Below are positions 21,653 to 33,161 of a stretch of 64,000 nucleotides of DNA, in pieces. This DNA comes from Chara braunii (lineage: Eukaryota > Streptophyta > Charophyceae > Charales > Characeae). The DNA is taken from the NCBI GenBank assembly GCA_003427395.1, contig BFEA01000559.1:338307-402306 (forward strand). The letters run 5' to 3'. A program made the translations under genes and the position numbers. Every line of letters begins with the position of its first letter. Positions within the stretch are counted from its first letter, which is position 1. Below the pieces are notes generated by a model, which was given only the letters and a program-made list of their open reading frames with translations, did not search any database and was not told the origin of the DNA.

Positions 21653-23470
21653 GGAGAAGATGGAGAAGAGGGAATTGATCAAGTAGACGAAGATGGTAGC
21701 CCTGCGAGAGGAATGGGAGGCGAAAAAGAAGCAAATGGAGGAAGAGATAGAGATATGGACAAAGGAGCAGGAGGAGAAGATGGCAACGGTAGAAGCAAAG
21801 GCAAAAGTCAAAGCAGATCAGCAGCTGAGTCGGTGATACCCCCAGAGGAGAGAGAAGCGGCTAGAAGAGAGTTGGAGGCAGGAAGAGACTTTTTGCGGAG
21901 AAGAGCGAAGGAGGAACAACAATTGGCTCGGAAGGTGGTGTTTATCCCAAGAGAGAGTTAAGACATTTGGAAGTGGCAGAGCGAACAAAAAAAGATTTAA
22001 AACTGACAGAGACGAGGATTGGGAAGATTCGGGAAGAAACCGAGTTAGCAGCTAAATTAGACACCCGGACACGAAGTGTAGAAGCCTTACTGACCGCGCT
22101 GAGTTAGTGATACCCCAGAGGAGAGAGAAGTGGCTAGAAGAGAGTTGGAGGCAGAAAGGGACTCTTTGTGGAGAAGAGCGAAGGAGGAGGAACAACAGTT
22201 GGCATGGAGGTGGCGTTTATCCCAAGAGAGAGTTAGATGTCTGGAAGCGGCAGAGCGAATAGAAAGAGAATCTTCGTAATCATGATATTAAGCTAGAAGC
22301 AATGCGCAGGATTCAAAGACGTTCCACACAATATGATGAAGTACATGGTGGACCAAGTCCACCTCGCGATTAGGAAGACTAAAAATTTTTGCACGGGCGC
22401 CATTGAGGGCGACAAGTTAGTGGCTTCCAAGGAAGAGGAGACTGCCCCACGCGGCGAGAAGGTCGAGGTTCGTTTCCCTGAGCCCTTCAGTGGAAAGAAG
22501 GGAGAGGACTTTGACAATTGGGAGGCCAACATAAAGTCCTATCTGTACTTACAGGGCGTCGTGCCAGAAGATCATGTTTTGGTGGCCTTCCAGGCGTTAC
22601 GAGATGAAGCGACCAGCTTTGTGAGGGAGCTAGCACAGGCCGCAAATTGTGACAATGATATGGTCACGAAGTCACGAGTCACCCCCCTCTCCAAGCTATG
22701 TAAGTCCCTTAGGAGGCGATTTTCAGATGTCACGTGGGGACTTGAAGCCTTCGACAGACTACAGATGATCCACACACGGCAGTGGAAGAGTGTGCATGCC
22801 CTTAAGCCTGCCATGGATGAGTTGCTTGTTGTGCCCGGATATGGAGTCATTGGCACACAGTTAGTCCAACTCTTCGACCGCACATTTCTTGAGTATGTGC
22901 AAGGGCATTTCTTCACCCAAAAGCAACAGCCAAACATCATGTATGATGTACTTAGTAGAGAGGCTGTTTCATTCGCTGCACAAGCGTCGCCAAGTATCGT
23001 GTTTTGGCACAAGGATTTCAGAAAAGGAAAAATGCGGAAGGGACGCACCATCTCTGCCCATGTCAAGTCCAAGGATAGCTGATTCTAACGATGGAAGAAA
23101 GTGGTGCTGAGGAGATTACCTACTCGGATATTGAGTGGGGCTAGAGGAGGAAGAGAGTAGTGCAGATAAGGGAGGCAGCAAGGAGGACGACGACCGACTG
23201 AAATGCCCGGGCCCCTGTTGGTCGAGGACAAGGCGGATAGGGGGTTGGCAGCAATAGGGACAGTCAATCGGGAGGAAGGGGTCAAGGTCCCCCGCCTAAC
23301 GGCCCTCGCCAGAGTTGGTCACCTCCCATACAAGGATGGTGGCACCTAAGTCGGCCCGAGGGATGACCTTGGGTGGACTTGGGTCGTATTGCTAGGTCTC
23401 AGTGTGTGTTCTGCGGGTATCCCGACCACATCATTAAATTTTGTCCCGAGTATAGAAATTCTGTTGTTTC
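21653..23470 (+). pseudogene. gag of element C (broken)
   Basis: The N-terminal part (about 21653-22280) is Glu/Lys/Arg-rich coiled coil and contains a 274-bp duplication with stops. The core (22333-23082) is open for 249 codons and shows the Gag-type stretch from RFPEPFSGKKGEDFDNWE through LEYVQGHF. A CCHC zinc knuckle of form Cx2Cx4Hx4C (CVFCGYPDH...C) is at 23403-23444. Frameshifts separate the three parts. Confidence 0.8.
21825..22275 (+). repeat. 274-bp-period duplication in the gag coiled coil of element C
   Basis: CTGAGT followed by TGATACCCC(C)AGAGG begins at 21825 and again at 22099, and the following 150 bp match with few changes (GAGAGTTGGAGGCAG, GAGAAGAGCGAAGGAGGA). It doubles part of the coiled-coil region. 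Confidence 0.85.
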
Positions 23471-23689
23471 TAGGAAAGTGAAAGACAGTTGCCGGTAGGG
23501 GTTGCAACTGCCCCTCCCTTAGGAGTACGTGGGTCTCTGCGCGCGCACAAAGTAGAGTCTCCCAGTCCACATATCTCCATGGCAGTGGTTGCTGGCCAGT
23601 GTTAAGTAAGTTGTCCAGAGATTGCTTGCATCAGGGTCTCTCTAGTCTCTTCCCTTACAAGCGTAGCTGAAGAGTTCAAGGAGAGAAGG

Positions 23690-26600
23690 CAAGACTGGGC
23701 AAAGATGAAGAAAGATGGGAAAGGACAAGTCATCGTTGTAGAAGTAGAAATCTTCAAAGCTAGAGTACGAGCTGTTATATATAGTGGGGCCACGAGGAGC
23801 TATGTTAGTCGTAAAGCATTGAAAAAGTCCAACGATTGCAAGAACATGTAGCCAATATCCTGGCAGACAAAAGTAGGATGCGAGTCAAGGAGTACGTCGG
23901 GGAAGTTTAGGCATACTTCCACCTGGAGAAAGAGGTGAAGGTGAAATAGGTCCTTCATTCCTTTACTCTTCTGGTAAAGGAGAATCTCCAACTCTATAAA
24001 GTTTTAGGGACAAATTGGGGAGAGGCAGCAGGGGCCACATTGCACCTTAGAGAGCACGAGTGCAGGCTCCCTAGTCCGCGAGGCGAAGTCAAGCAAGCCC
24101 GCCTATACCATGAGTCCGAGGTATAAAAGCCCCTCGGACTTTGCTGTCTCAACGCTTCTGCCTCCGCTAGACTTGGCAGTAGCCTGTGCTAGGTGTTCGT
24201 AGCCTATGTTAGGCCGATTTTAGGTGTTCGTGGCCTATAATTCATCCTACTATTGCCAGTTGTTGGAAGAGTACAAAGATTTGTTTGAAGCAACTTTGGG
24301 TGTAGTGTCGAGACCGATCCGACACCGCATTGAGATAGAAATTGGCAGTAGGACGCCCCAAGGAGTCCACATGATGTCTCCCAAAGAACTAGAGAAGCTT
24401 CGCAGGCAGTTCGATGAGCTTCTGGAGAAAGGATGGATAAGGGCTAGTTCATCACCTTTTAGCGCACTTGTTCTATTCGTCCCAAAGAAAGAGGGGGAGT
24501 TGCGTATGTGTATAGACTACAGAGGATTGAACGCCATCATGATTAAGAATGCAGAGCCGCTGCCCCATATAGATGACTTGTTAGATCGAGTGTAGAGGTG
24601 AACGTACTTCTCGAATATAGACTTGAAAGTCAGGGTAGCATCAAATAGAGGCTCATCTTGACGAGCAGTACAAAACGGCGTTCTAGACAAGATATGGGCA
24701 TTACGTGTTAATAGTGATACGGTGATACCGTTTGGACTAACGCACGGGCCACCTTTCAGCGCTGCATGAACGACTTGTTTAGGGCGTGGCTAGATAGGTT
24801 CGTCGTAGTATATTTAGTCGACATCTTAGTGTTCAATAAGACGCTCGAGGAGCATAAGGGCCATCTGAGGCATTAAGGTCAACACAAAGAAGTGTGAGTG
24901 GGCCAAGATCGAGATCGTTTACTTGGGCATGTATTAGGTGGAGACAATATTTGACCAGAGGACAACAAGATTGCATCGATTAGAGATTGGCTAACTCCTC
25001 GAACTCTGACCGAGTTATGATCATTTTTAGGATTGGCTAACTACTACGGGAACTTCTGCACGATCGTTGCTCCCCTTCGTAGACTACTGAAAAAAGAAGC
25101 AATTTGAAAGTGGGATTAGGATTGCACGTCGGCGTTCAAGAAATCGAAGAAGGCCTTGATAGAGTACCCTGTCCTCAATGTTGCTGATCCGTCATTGCAA
25201 TTTGTCGTCATTACAGATGCGAGGCAGTATGGCATAGGCGCTGTTTTGCAGCAAAATTACGACAATGGTTACAAACCGGTAGAGTTAATGTCAGCCTGTC
25301 TGCCCTCAGAGAAAGTTTCAGGATCGACATACGAGAGAGAACTCTCTCTCAGGCAGGTCGTAGACCATTGGAAGTACTACGTGCTTGGGAGGCACTTCAA
25401 GGTGTATTCAGATCATGAGACACTTAGATGGTTAAATACCCAAGCCAAGATGACAGTTGACCAGATGGGCTGCTAAAATAGACCAATTTGACTTCAAGTT
25501 TAAGCCCGTTAAAGGGAAGTATAACGTGTTAGTCAATGCCCCTAGAGCTGATTACTCGGCGCGATAGTGCATTATCTAGACATAGGGGGCAATCTGCAGC
25601 ACAAGTTTAAAGTTGCATATGCACAAGACCTGATTCGTAGCGAGTTGTTGAAGAAAGTAAGGGAAGCCCCTGATAGTGAGCCACGCTATCGAACCACGAA
25701 GGGGCTATTGTTTGAGAAGACCAATGTCGTTGACGGATTGTTCGTCCTCAACAGTGAAGAGATCCGTAGTTTGATCTCAGGGGAATGCCACGATATGGAG
25801 GGGCGCTTCGGACGACAAAAAAGTTTAGCTGACTTGATGATGTCTTGCACGTGGAACGCATGAAAGTGGATTGCATAGAATATGTGCGCAACTGCAAAGT
25901 TTGCCTGCACAATAAGACGGTGACTAGAGCATTATTAGGTCTTCTCAGACCCCGGCCTATTTCATCAAGAATTGGAGAGTCAGTTTCCATCGACTTTATG
26001 GATACTGGGGTCAAATGTAGGTATTGCAAAAGTCCAGTTATGGTCAGTACGCAATTTTCGTACCTTGGCCTTTAGAGGCACGTACCGATTTAGTTATAGG
26101 TAAACGAGCACGGTCTAGTATTGTCCATAGTTTGTAATAGAGACGCACGGTTCACCAGCCAGAATTGGCAGGATCTTATGAAAGTCTATGGGTCTAAGTT
26201 GTTGATGTCAGCATTACGACCACCGAAGACGAACGACCAGACATAACAAATGAATAAGATTTTGCAAAAGCTACTCAGAATGTAGATTAGACCGGATCAG
26301 GTGAACAAGTATGAGATGCTTCCCAAGGTAGCAAGTGCCTATGACAACAATGTTCATCTAGCTACTCGTAGGACCCCTAATGAGCTGCGTTAGTCCTTTA
26401 GACCAAGGAGACCATTTGAAGGATTGAACCGGGATCAGATACGAAGATTATTGCCCGACACCCAGGAGTTTGCATTGAAGCATGAGCAAGAAGTTGCTAA
26501 GGGGATTAAAAACCTAAGGAAGGCCCAACATCGTATGATTGAGCAAGCTAATATGCACCGCCGACCTTAACAGTTTCAGGTAGGCGACTTAGTTTGGGTC

Positions 26601-26786
26601 AAGTCTAAAGAGTTTGCACCCGAGGAGAACATCTCACAAAAGCTCTTACCTGCGTATAGAGGACCATGGCCTGTCCTAGAAGTCACTGTAGAGGAGAGGA
26701 CATACCATCATACACTATAGAGATACCATCATACACTATAGACATACCAGCACATCAACACACGTGCCCAGTCTTCCATGCGTCAA
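23690..26786 (+). pseudogene. pol of element C (broken, 3'-truncated)
   Basis: Protease lies at about 23700-23830; the expected D-S-G reads Y-S-G before ATRSYVSRKALKK. RT starts near 24224 ([30 protein letters not shown]). The catalytic YxDD reads YLVD (24811-24822), a loss of the first aspartate. RNase H is at about 25140-25480 (ITDARQYGIGAVLQQ, YSDHETLRWL). Integrase has ECHDMEG and CKVCLHNK zinc-binding parts (25780-25925), SIDFMDTG, and NRDARF where SDRD is usual. Pol stops at CPVFHAS near 26783. In-frame TAG/TAA codons are frequent. Confidence 0.85.
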
Positions 26787-26799
26787 CGGTACTGCGTCA

Positions 26800-27356
26800 A
26801 AGGCACGTCCATAAAGGAAGTGCCTGACTCCGCATTTGACATTTGGGCACTCGCTCCTTATGCACAAGTGCTGCTGCGCCAACTGCTGGAGTGACTACAT
26901 ACGTGCTCACGAGCGAGCAGGGAAGTAGGCAGCCATAACTGAGTTGGCCTTCGCATAGCTGGATGGGGCGCGTGGTGGTCCTTAGGTGCACGTGGCATCT
27001 GTGTGGGGGATCGAGGTTGTGAGTGAAGCGTGAGACTTGGTGCTTGAGGCGAACGACATTGGCCGAGATCTGCTCGTACCTCGGGAAGCTGTTGACATCA
27101 CAGCGTATTGTAGATAGGCTAGATAGCAACTGCCATTCGTAGTCTGGGCGTGAAGCGCCAGATAGGGATTCGCCATTGGTTAATTGTTGATGATGATGAG
27201 ACTATTCCAACATTGTTACTTGTGAGCTTTTGCTGTGCTTTTTTTTGGTGGAACTCGAGTTGCAATTCTGCTTTTGGTTCGAGGTCAAGACTATCTGGTT
27301 TCATGTGTATGAATCTGCTTGGTTTTTGGAATTCGCTATCGCTCATTTTGCTGGCA
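26800..27356 (+). repeat. 5' LTR of element D, 5'-truncated
   Basis: It matches element E from E position 60756 onward, through GGATGGGGCGC, GATCTGCTCGTAC, GTCTGGGCG and TGAGCTTTTGCTGTGCT, to the end at GGCA. E has extra internal duplications not found here. The PBS after it is decayed (TTTTGTGGTAC). Confidence 0.75.
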
Positions 27357-28020
27357 TTTTGTGGTACGTTGTGGTAATCTGGCGCTTGTCTTTTGCTTAT
27401 GCGGTGCATGCACGGGGTCAACTGGGTGAGAGAACGTGGGTAGTTTGCAGTAGGGAGGGCGAAGGCGAGCTAGGTGGAGAGGGGTATTGCCAGGAAGGCT
27501 AAGTTGTGATATTGGGTGTTTCGGAGTGTGATGAGAACTATATGATGTGCGATTGATGCTGAGGTGGAACGACCGTGTAATGCTGGTTGTTCCAAGGCAA
27601 TGATTGGTAATCACAAACGACGTTGGGTCATCTGGTGAGAATATGTGAGGTTGGGGGCAGCTATTTTGAGGTACGTTGCTCTTAACCTTATCTACCCTAT
27701 GGGACACTTCTTACCAAGAGGATGTGTTTTCTATCTTGATTGTCCTCTCATGTGAGGAGTCGAGTGCGCTCAACCTTGAGAGTTGGCATTGTTCACGTGG
27801 AGCATTTGGAAGGAGAGGGCATGGCCATCTGAGGGCCTTGGACGAAGCACTGGGTCACGGTCACCATGCCAACACACCGGGAGTAGAGCACGCATTCTTT
27901 GTTGCTTTGTTCTTGTCTGCTAGCTGCACTATAGATAGGTCATGAGGGGGGGAGACGAGAACCGGACGTTTATAAATAATTGTCGGCGGGGTAACTTCCA
28001 TTGGCTGTGATCGTCATCCT

Positions 28021-28070
28021 GTTTGCGACGTTAAATAATTCCTGAGGACCTTGGGGGCCGTCCTTAAACT
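28021..28070 (+). promoter_or_regulatory. Conserved leader block (copy in element D)
   Basis: GTTTGCGACGTTAAATAATT followed by CCTGAGGA, a G-run and TCCTTAAAC. It is preceded by TTCCATTGGCTGTGATCGTC, also present in E. Confidence 0.55.
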
Positions 28071-28560
28071 ACACGTGAGGGTAAACGTGGTGCACGGCTG
28101 GCCAGCTCAGCATTGACTTGGGGCACATGGGTGGGCCGTGTGCGCACCTTTAGACACGCACACTATTTGGATTGCTTAGGAACGCTGACGTCAAGTGGCA
28201 TTAAGAAGAATTGAGGGAGGGGTAGATTTCAGGTGATAAGTTCGGGAACAATTGCACTCTGCAAACAACCATACAAATGATTCTATTTTATTTTGATTAG
28301 TTAGATGTACAACCATTAACACATTTGATAGACAACATAGGTAGAACTTTCTGATTTTGCTTATTTGCTTTCTGTTCGCGGACTAGTCAAATAAAATATT
28401 TTGGTTTGTAGGAATTTGGACTTACCTGTTGGACCCAGTTGTGCATCCTATTACAATGTCACCGATTAATTATTTGTATGATTTTAAATTGGTCCGAGCA
28501 CTACGTTGCTGTCGGTAACCAAGTGTGTCTTAGTGCAAACATTGGATACTGCAATAGCAT

Positions 28561-29620
28561 ATGAGCGACGAGGAGGACCCTAATCCGGACAATCGGATCT
28601 TGCATTCGACACGACGTACACTCCCGTTGGTCCACGCAGCTTTAGGAGCCGAGGGAGACCGCCTCATGTTCAGGCAGGGATGCGAAGTCAAGCAGTGCTT
28701 TCACAAGAGAGGTAGTTGCTTCAGCGGTCGAAATGGCCACTTCTGCACAACAGGGCTCTCAAGTGAGTATTTCCGAGACGGAACAAAGTTCCCAGGTTTT
28801 TAGTTCAAGGGCTGTAGGTGCAACGAATGCACTGGCCCAGAGTCAGTCCGCTAGTGTGATGGCTATCCAGCAATTAGTGTTGACTGCCGAGGAGGTCGCC
28901 ATTCGGCGAGCAAGCGCTCACGAAGCACTACAGCAGGCATTAGATGAGATACAAGCAGAGAAGGAGAGAATGATCAGACGGAGAGCAAGGATGCAGCGGA
29001 GAGAAGCGGACATAAGAGAGTTAGAGGAGATGGACGCGACAAACATTGATGACGATGTAAGGACCGTTAGGACAGTCTTGCTAGATGTAGTGGAGATGCA
29101 GGACTACCATACGTCACTCTTGCAAGACGATCAGAGGAGCCTGGCCGTGCTGGTCGAGCGAGTGCAAGCTACACGATCACCATTTGGACCAGGTGCTTGG
29201 CCCGTGGTACAACCTCCTCCTTTTGTCCCACTGGTAACCGAGGTAGTCCCATCTACGCTTCCTTCGGTATCAGTACACGCTGCTTCCCACCTTGGTATGC
29301 CTTTGATAGGCGGGTTCTCAACGGGCCCTAGTGTACAGGTTAGCAACAGGTCCAACAACCTGCACCCCAGGTTCCGGATGTTTCCAGCGGAGCTCGATGA
29401 GCTTCGTCAACAACTAGAGGAACTCATAGAGAAGGGCTGGATGCGGCCGAGTGTCTCCCCTTTTGGGTCTCTTGTCCTATTTGTACCAAAGAAGGCGGGA
29501 ACATTGAGGATGTGCATTGACTATAGAGACCTCAATGCCATCACCGTGAAAAACACAGAGCCCCTACGGCGCATCGATGACTGGTTGGACCGAGTGCAAG
29601 GGTGTGGGTACTTAAAATAG
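28561..29620 (+). pseudogene. Gag N-terminus fused in frame to RT (element D)
   Basis: The gag start is ATG 28561 (MSDEEDPNPDNR), which shifts frame near 28730. From 28733 the frame stays open for 295 codons. Residues 1 to about 205 are Gag-like: a charged helix ([28 protein letters not shown]) and a Pro-rich linker matching element E. At about residue 207 it passes directly into RT ([40 protein letters not shown]). Gag core, zinc knuckle and protease are absent, so this is a deletion fusion rather than a normal Gag-Pol. It ends at a stop after GCGYLK, before the catalytic motif. Confidence 0.75.
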
Positions 29621-31329
29621 ATCTGAAATTCGAGTACCATCAGGTTGCAATTCTGCCCGACGATCAACGCAAAACCGTTTTTCAGACCAGGTATGGTCTG
29701 TACGAGTTTGTGGTGATGCCTTTCGACCTTTTGCAATACTACTGGCACCTTTCAGCACGCAATGAACCGGATCTTTCATGTACCTCGATGACATACTTTT
29801 AGTAGGACCGTCGAGGAGCATGTAGCCCATTTGGATAAAGTATCGAGTCTCCTCCGGCAACACCAATTCAAGATTAACGGGGTGAAGTGTGAATTTGGCC
29901 GCACCTGGATCTTGTATCTTGGTCATGAGATTTGTGCGGAGGGATTGAAGCTCGATGACGTGAAGGTGGCCAGCATTTATGACTGGCCACGTCCTCAGTC
30001 TGTGAATGAGGTGAGATCCTTCTTGGGATAGACCGTATGCTATGGCAATTTCGTGAAAAACTGCAGCATAGCGTCGACACCCTTGTCGGATCTCACATGC
30101 CTTGACACCCTCTGGGAGTGGATAAAAGAGGCACTATTTCCTTGGGAGATTCTTCTACGTTAGGACTGGTCATCAAACCCTGAGGTGGATGAGGACAGAG
30201 CCTGTACTCTCCGATGCTTTGAAACGTTGGATTGAAGTAACTGTATGACTTTGAATCTCAGTACATCAAAGGGCAGTACATTAAGGTTGTTGATGCGTTG
30301 TCGCGTAGGCCAGACTTCCTTGGTGCACTGATCACTGAGTTTGGGCTTGCAGACGATGTTATTCAGTCCTTGGTGGAAACCTATCGCGAGGATCCGTTCA
30401 TGGCAGAGATCATACACAGATTAGAGGCGAAAGACAAGGTGACTTTGGATGAGTTTGTGTTGGTCAATGGCATGCTGTTCGTCGATGCCGGGAGAGAGTC
30501 TTTGAGTAGTTTGTTTTTAGGTGAGTGTCAGGATGCTACCGGGCATTTTGGTTACAAAAAGACTGCAGCTAACTTGTTGCAGCAGTTTTCGTGGCCCACC
30601 ATGACGAAAGACGCGAAGCTGTACGTGGAGACTTGTCAGTCAGGTGTGTTAGAGGGACAAGCCACGTACACAGGCCCCTCTTGGGCTACTCAAGCCCCTT
30701 CCGATTCTGGATAGGTCTGGTGAGAGCTTGTCCATGGATTTTATGGATACACTGGTCATCAACAAGAGTGGTATGAGATACGTCTTTTTCATTGTGGATA
30801 GGTTCTGTAAGTATGCTAGGTTAGTTGCTATACCGGAAACAGACCGAGTACCTAATCTGACTGTTTAAAGAGAACTGGGTCAGAGACTTTTTCCTGCCGA
30901 AGTCAATCAATAGTGATTGTGATGTACGATTCACGAGTGAGCAGTGGAAGGCTGCAGCTGCTAAACAAGGGACTCAACTGCAGAGCAGCTGAACCCCACT
31001 GTACAACACTTGCTGAGGCACTACATCAAGCCTAATTAGGTGGATTGGGATGAGATGCGTTCTTATGTCAACTTGTACAACAACGCTGTGCACAGTGCGA
31101 TAGAGGGGTGAGCCCCAACAGTCTGCCCCTAACTTTTAAGCCTCGACTGCCTCTAGATTTCTTGCTACTTGAGAACCAATCCACTGCTGCACCGGGAACC
31201 TTGGAGTTCGCTGACCGATATGAAAGTCTTATGCAGCTAGCACTGGACAACATGCACAAAGCCCAGGGGGCGATGATAGAGCTAGAAAACAAACACTGCT
31301 GCCCATCTATGTTCGAGGTTGGGGATAGT
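29602..31329 (+). pseudogene. Remaining pol of element D (broken)
   Basis: RT continues in other frames; YLDD is intact at 29781-29792 but out of frame with its surroundings, and ILYLGHEI follows. RNase H is mostly deleted, jumping to TGHQTLRWMRTEP and VVDALSRRP. The integrase zinc-binding part (30298-30714) reads ECQD...GHFGYKK and CQSG where ECHD and CxxC are expected. Core pieces include MDTLVINKSG and VFFIVDRFCKYA. The last pol piece (MFEVGDSLLL) runs into the LTR fragment at 31330, with TCTGCTTTT shared at the joint. Confidence 0.75.
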
Positions 31330-31428
31330 CTGCTTTTGTTTCGAGGTCAAGACTATCTGGTTTCATGTGTATTATGCTGCTTGGTTTTTGGAATTTGCTA
31401 TCGGCGCCTGTCGCTCATTTTCCTTGCA
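31330..31428 (+). repeat. 3' LTR remnant of element D (last 99 bp)
   Basis: It matches the end of the 5' LTR from TGCTTTTG, through TTCGAGGTCAAGACTATCTGG, to the end at CCTTGCA. Confidence 0.8.
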
Positions 31429-32440
31429 TCTAATTCTGGGAGTATTGAACCATTTGATTGTCGTAGCAAGGTGAAAAGTGAAATAAGAATAGTAAAACAT
31501 TTTATTACTCCAATTCTGGGACTACTTCGCCAATATGACGTTGATCGATTTGCAAAGTCTGGCCGACTTCGACCTTCAGCATGCGTACAAACAGATGAGG
31601 ATAAAGTTGGCGACGAGCTATAAAGCTCAAAGATAATGAAGCCCAGAATGCAACTCAGATTTGAACTTGTCTTGGCCAGTTATGGCCGACAGTGGCACAC
31701 TCGGCAACTTGTTCGTACACACACACTGGATTTCTCCGGATCGCCCGACACACGTACACACACAACTCGAACACAAACACACTCACGCGCACACTCACAC
31801 ATACGCAACACTACTGGCTGTTGATGTGACGGCTATGGCCGCCTTCTTCCTCATTTTAGCCCTCTACTCCACAGACACCTGCACACTCAACAACTTGTTC
31901 GTACACACACGGAAGACCTACGGCTCCGAACCCAATGACCAGACTACCTATAACAAGCAAACAGGCAACTTCCAAGGCACAGGTTGCGGGTTCAAACACA
32001 CACAGGGCACTGAAACTGTACACCGGTAAGGGCGATCTCCAGGGATTGAGCCTTGGGAGCGGGAAATGCTACCATAAAGGTAAAAAACATTTTAGATCTG
32101 ACTTCGTCTGATTTAATTTGCTAGGATTTGATTTGATTAGTTTGCATTAGATGTAGGTTAGACTATGTTATATTCAATTTGATTTTGATTTACCCGATTG
32201 ATTGATGGTATTGGCTTTTTGCAATGGTCGATTGCCCCATGACGGCCTATCATTAATGTAAAATATAATTTTTAGACTTACTACAATTAAATGAAAAATA
32301 GGGTCAATTTGTTCCTCAAGAAGTACGTTTGGTAGCACTGTTCAATCAAAAGTTGTGGTTGTATACAAATGGTTGGAAACGTTTGAAGGTACTGGTAGTT
32401 TGAATGGTATCCTTGGTATCCTATTAAACACCTATTTGTT
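31429..32440. other. Decayed repeat region, no gene
   Basis: 31640-32080 shows weak similarity to the minus-orientation LTR family of H (CACACACAC-rich stretch, GCTATGGCCGCC, then a GATTGAGCCTTGGGAG word where the LTRs have GATCGAACCCTGGGA). It may be a very old LTR. The rest is AT-rich with nothing recognisable. Confidence 0.35.
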
Positions 32441-32640
32441 TTGAAATACATATCCAGTACTATCTACTATGGTATTTTTAGTATCCTATTAATAGTGTTA
32501 ACATACCACACCTATGAGTTTTGAAATACATATCCAGTACTATCTACTATGGTATTCTTGTTATCATATTAATAGTGTCAACATACCACACGTATCAGTT
32601 TTGAAATACATATCCAGTACTATCTATTCTGCCTCGAGTC
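32441..32640. repeat. 80-bp tandem repeat, about 2.5 copies
   Basis: TTGAAATACATATCCAGTAC recurs at 32441, 32521 and 32601. Each unit continues with TATCTACTATGGTATT and an AT-rich tail ending ACATACCACAC. A diverged half unit precedes it. Confidence 0.9.
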
Positions 32641-32969
32641 GCCTTCGAGGTTATGATGGCAGGTTTCCACAACTAATAACCATGGTAACACAATCCAAAA
32701 GAACACCATCACAAAGAACACAATCCGGAAAACGCATCCATAAAAAGACAATCCAGAAAACGAAGTTCAAAGAAAAATAAAACGAAGTTAATGAACTTTT
32801 TTTTGTCCACGGTTAGGATCTTCCCCTTTTCAACAATGGTTAACTGGGACAATTGTACATATGCCAGCAACATGTGTCCTTGCTGGTGCAATCCATACAC
32901 CTTAAAATGGTTAACATGGGTCTTGTGTTCTGCTTCCAAGTGAGGCCGGCCTCCTTGTGTGGGGAACAG

Positions 32970-33075
32970 GACGGGGATGAGGGACGGGCCCTAGGGGTGT
33001 GGTGTGTTCCAGAAGCTCCCCTATCCCCAGGACGGGGACGAGGGACGGGCCGTAGGGCTGTGGCGTGTTCCGGAA
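32970..33075. repeat. 61-bp tandem duplication, GC-rich
   Basis: Copies begin GACGGGGA at 32970 and 33031 and share GAGGGACGGGCC and GTGTTCC.GAAGCTCCC. The second runs into the poly-C tract. Confidence 0.85.
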
Positions 33076-33088
33076 GCTCCCTAATTCC

Positions 33089-33089
<1 letters not shown>

Positions 33090-33128
<39 letters not shown>

Positions 33129-33153
33129 NTTTTTTTTTTTTTTTTTTTTTTTT
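33090..33153. other. Poly-C / N / poly-T junction, probable assembly join
   Basis: A run of 39 C (33090-33128), one N (33129), then 24 T (33130-33153). Two opposed homopolymers joined at an ambiguous base look like a scaffolding or read-end artefact. Synteny across this point should not be assumed. Confidence 0.7.
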
Positions 33154-33161
33154 GAAACAAA

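Larger units (their letters stand above)
19641..26786 (+). mobile_element. Element C: 3'-truncated Ty3/Gypsy retrotransposon
   Basis: It has a 5' LTR, a canonical PBS, a leader with a block shared by D, E and H, gag with coiled coil and CCHC knuckle, and PR-RT-RH-INT on the + strand. Protein and leader similarity put it in the same family as element H. Pol stops at a point equivalent to CPVFHAS in the integrase C-terminal region, where sequence of element D begins, so the end of pol and the 3' LTR are missing. Numerous stops and frameshifts. Confidence 0.85.
26800..31428 (+). mobile_element. Element D: internally deleted Ty3/Gypsy element
   Basis: The 5' LTR portion (26800-27356) and leader match element E in order, and a 99-bp piece of the LTR end recurs at 31330-31428. 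Between them lie gag N-terminal sequence fused to RT, a shortened RNase H and integrase. The gag core, the protease, part of RNase H, the integrase C terminus and most of the 3' LTR are deleted. The left edge abuts truncated element C. Confidence 0.75.

Noticed and set aside
31108-31623. 171-codon frame as a novel gene
   Set aside because: Its first part is integrase C-terminal pol of D and the rest is LTR end and flank, so it is a chance run-through.
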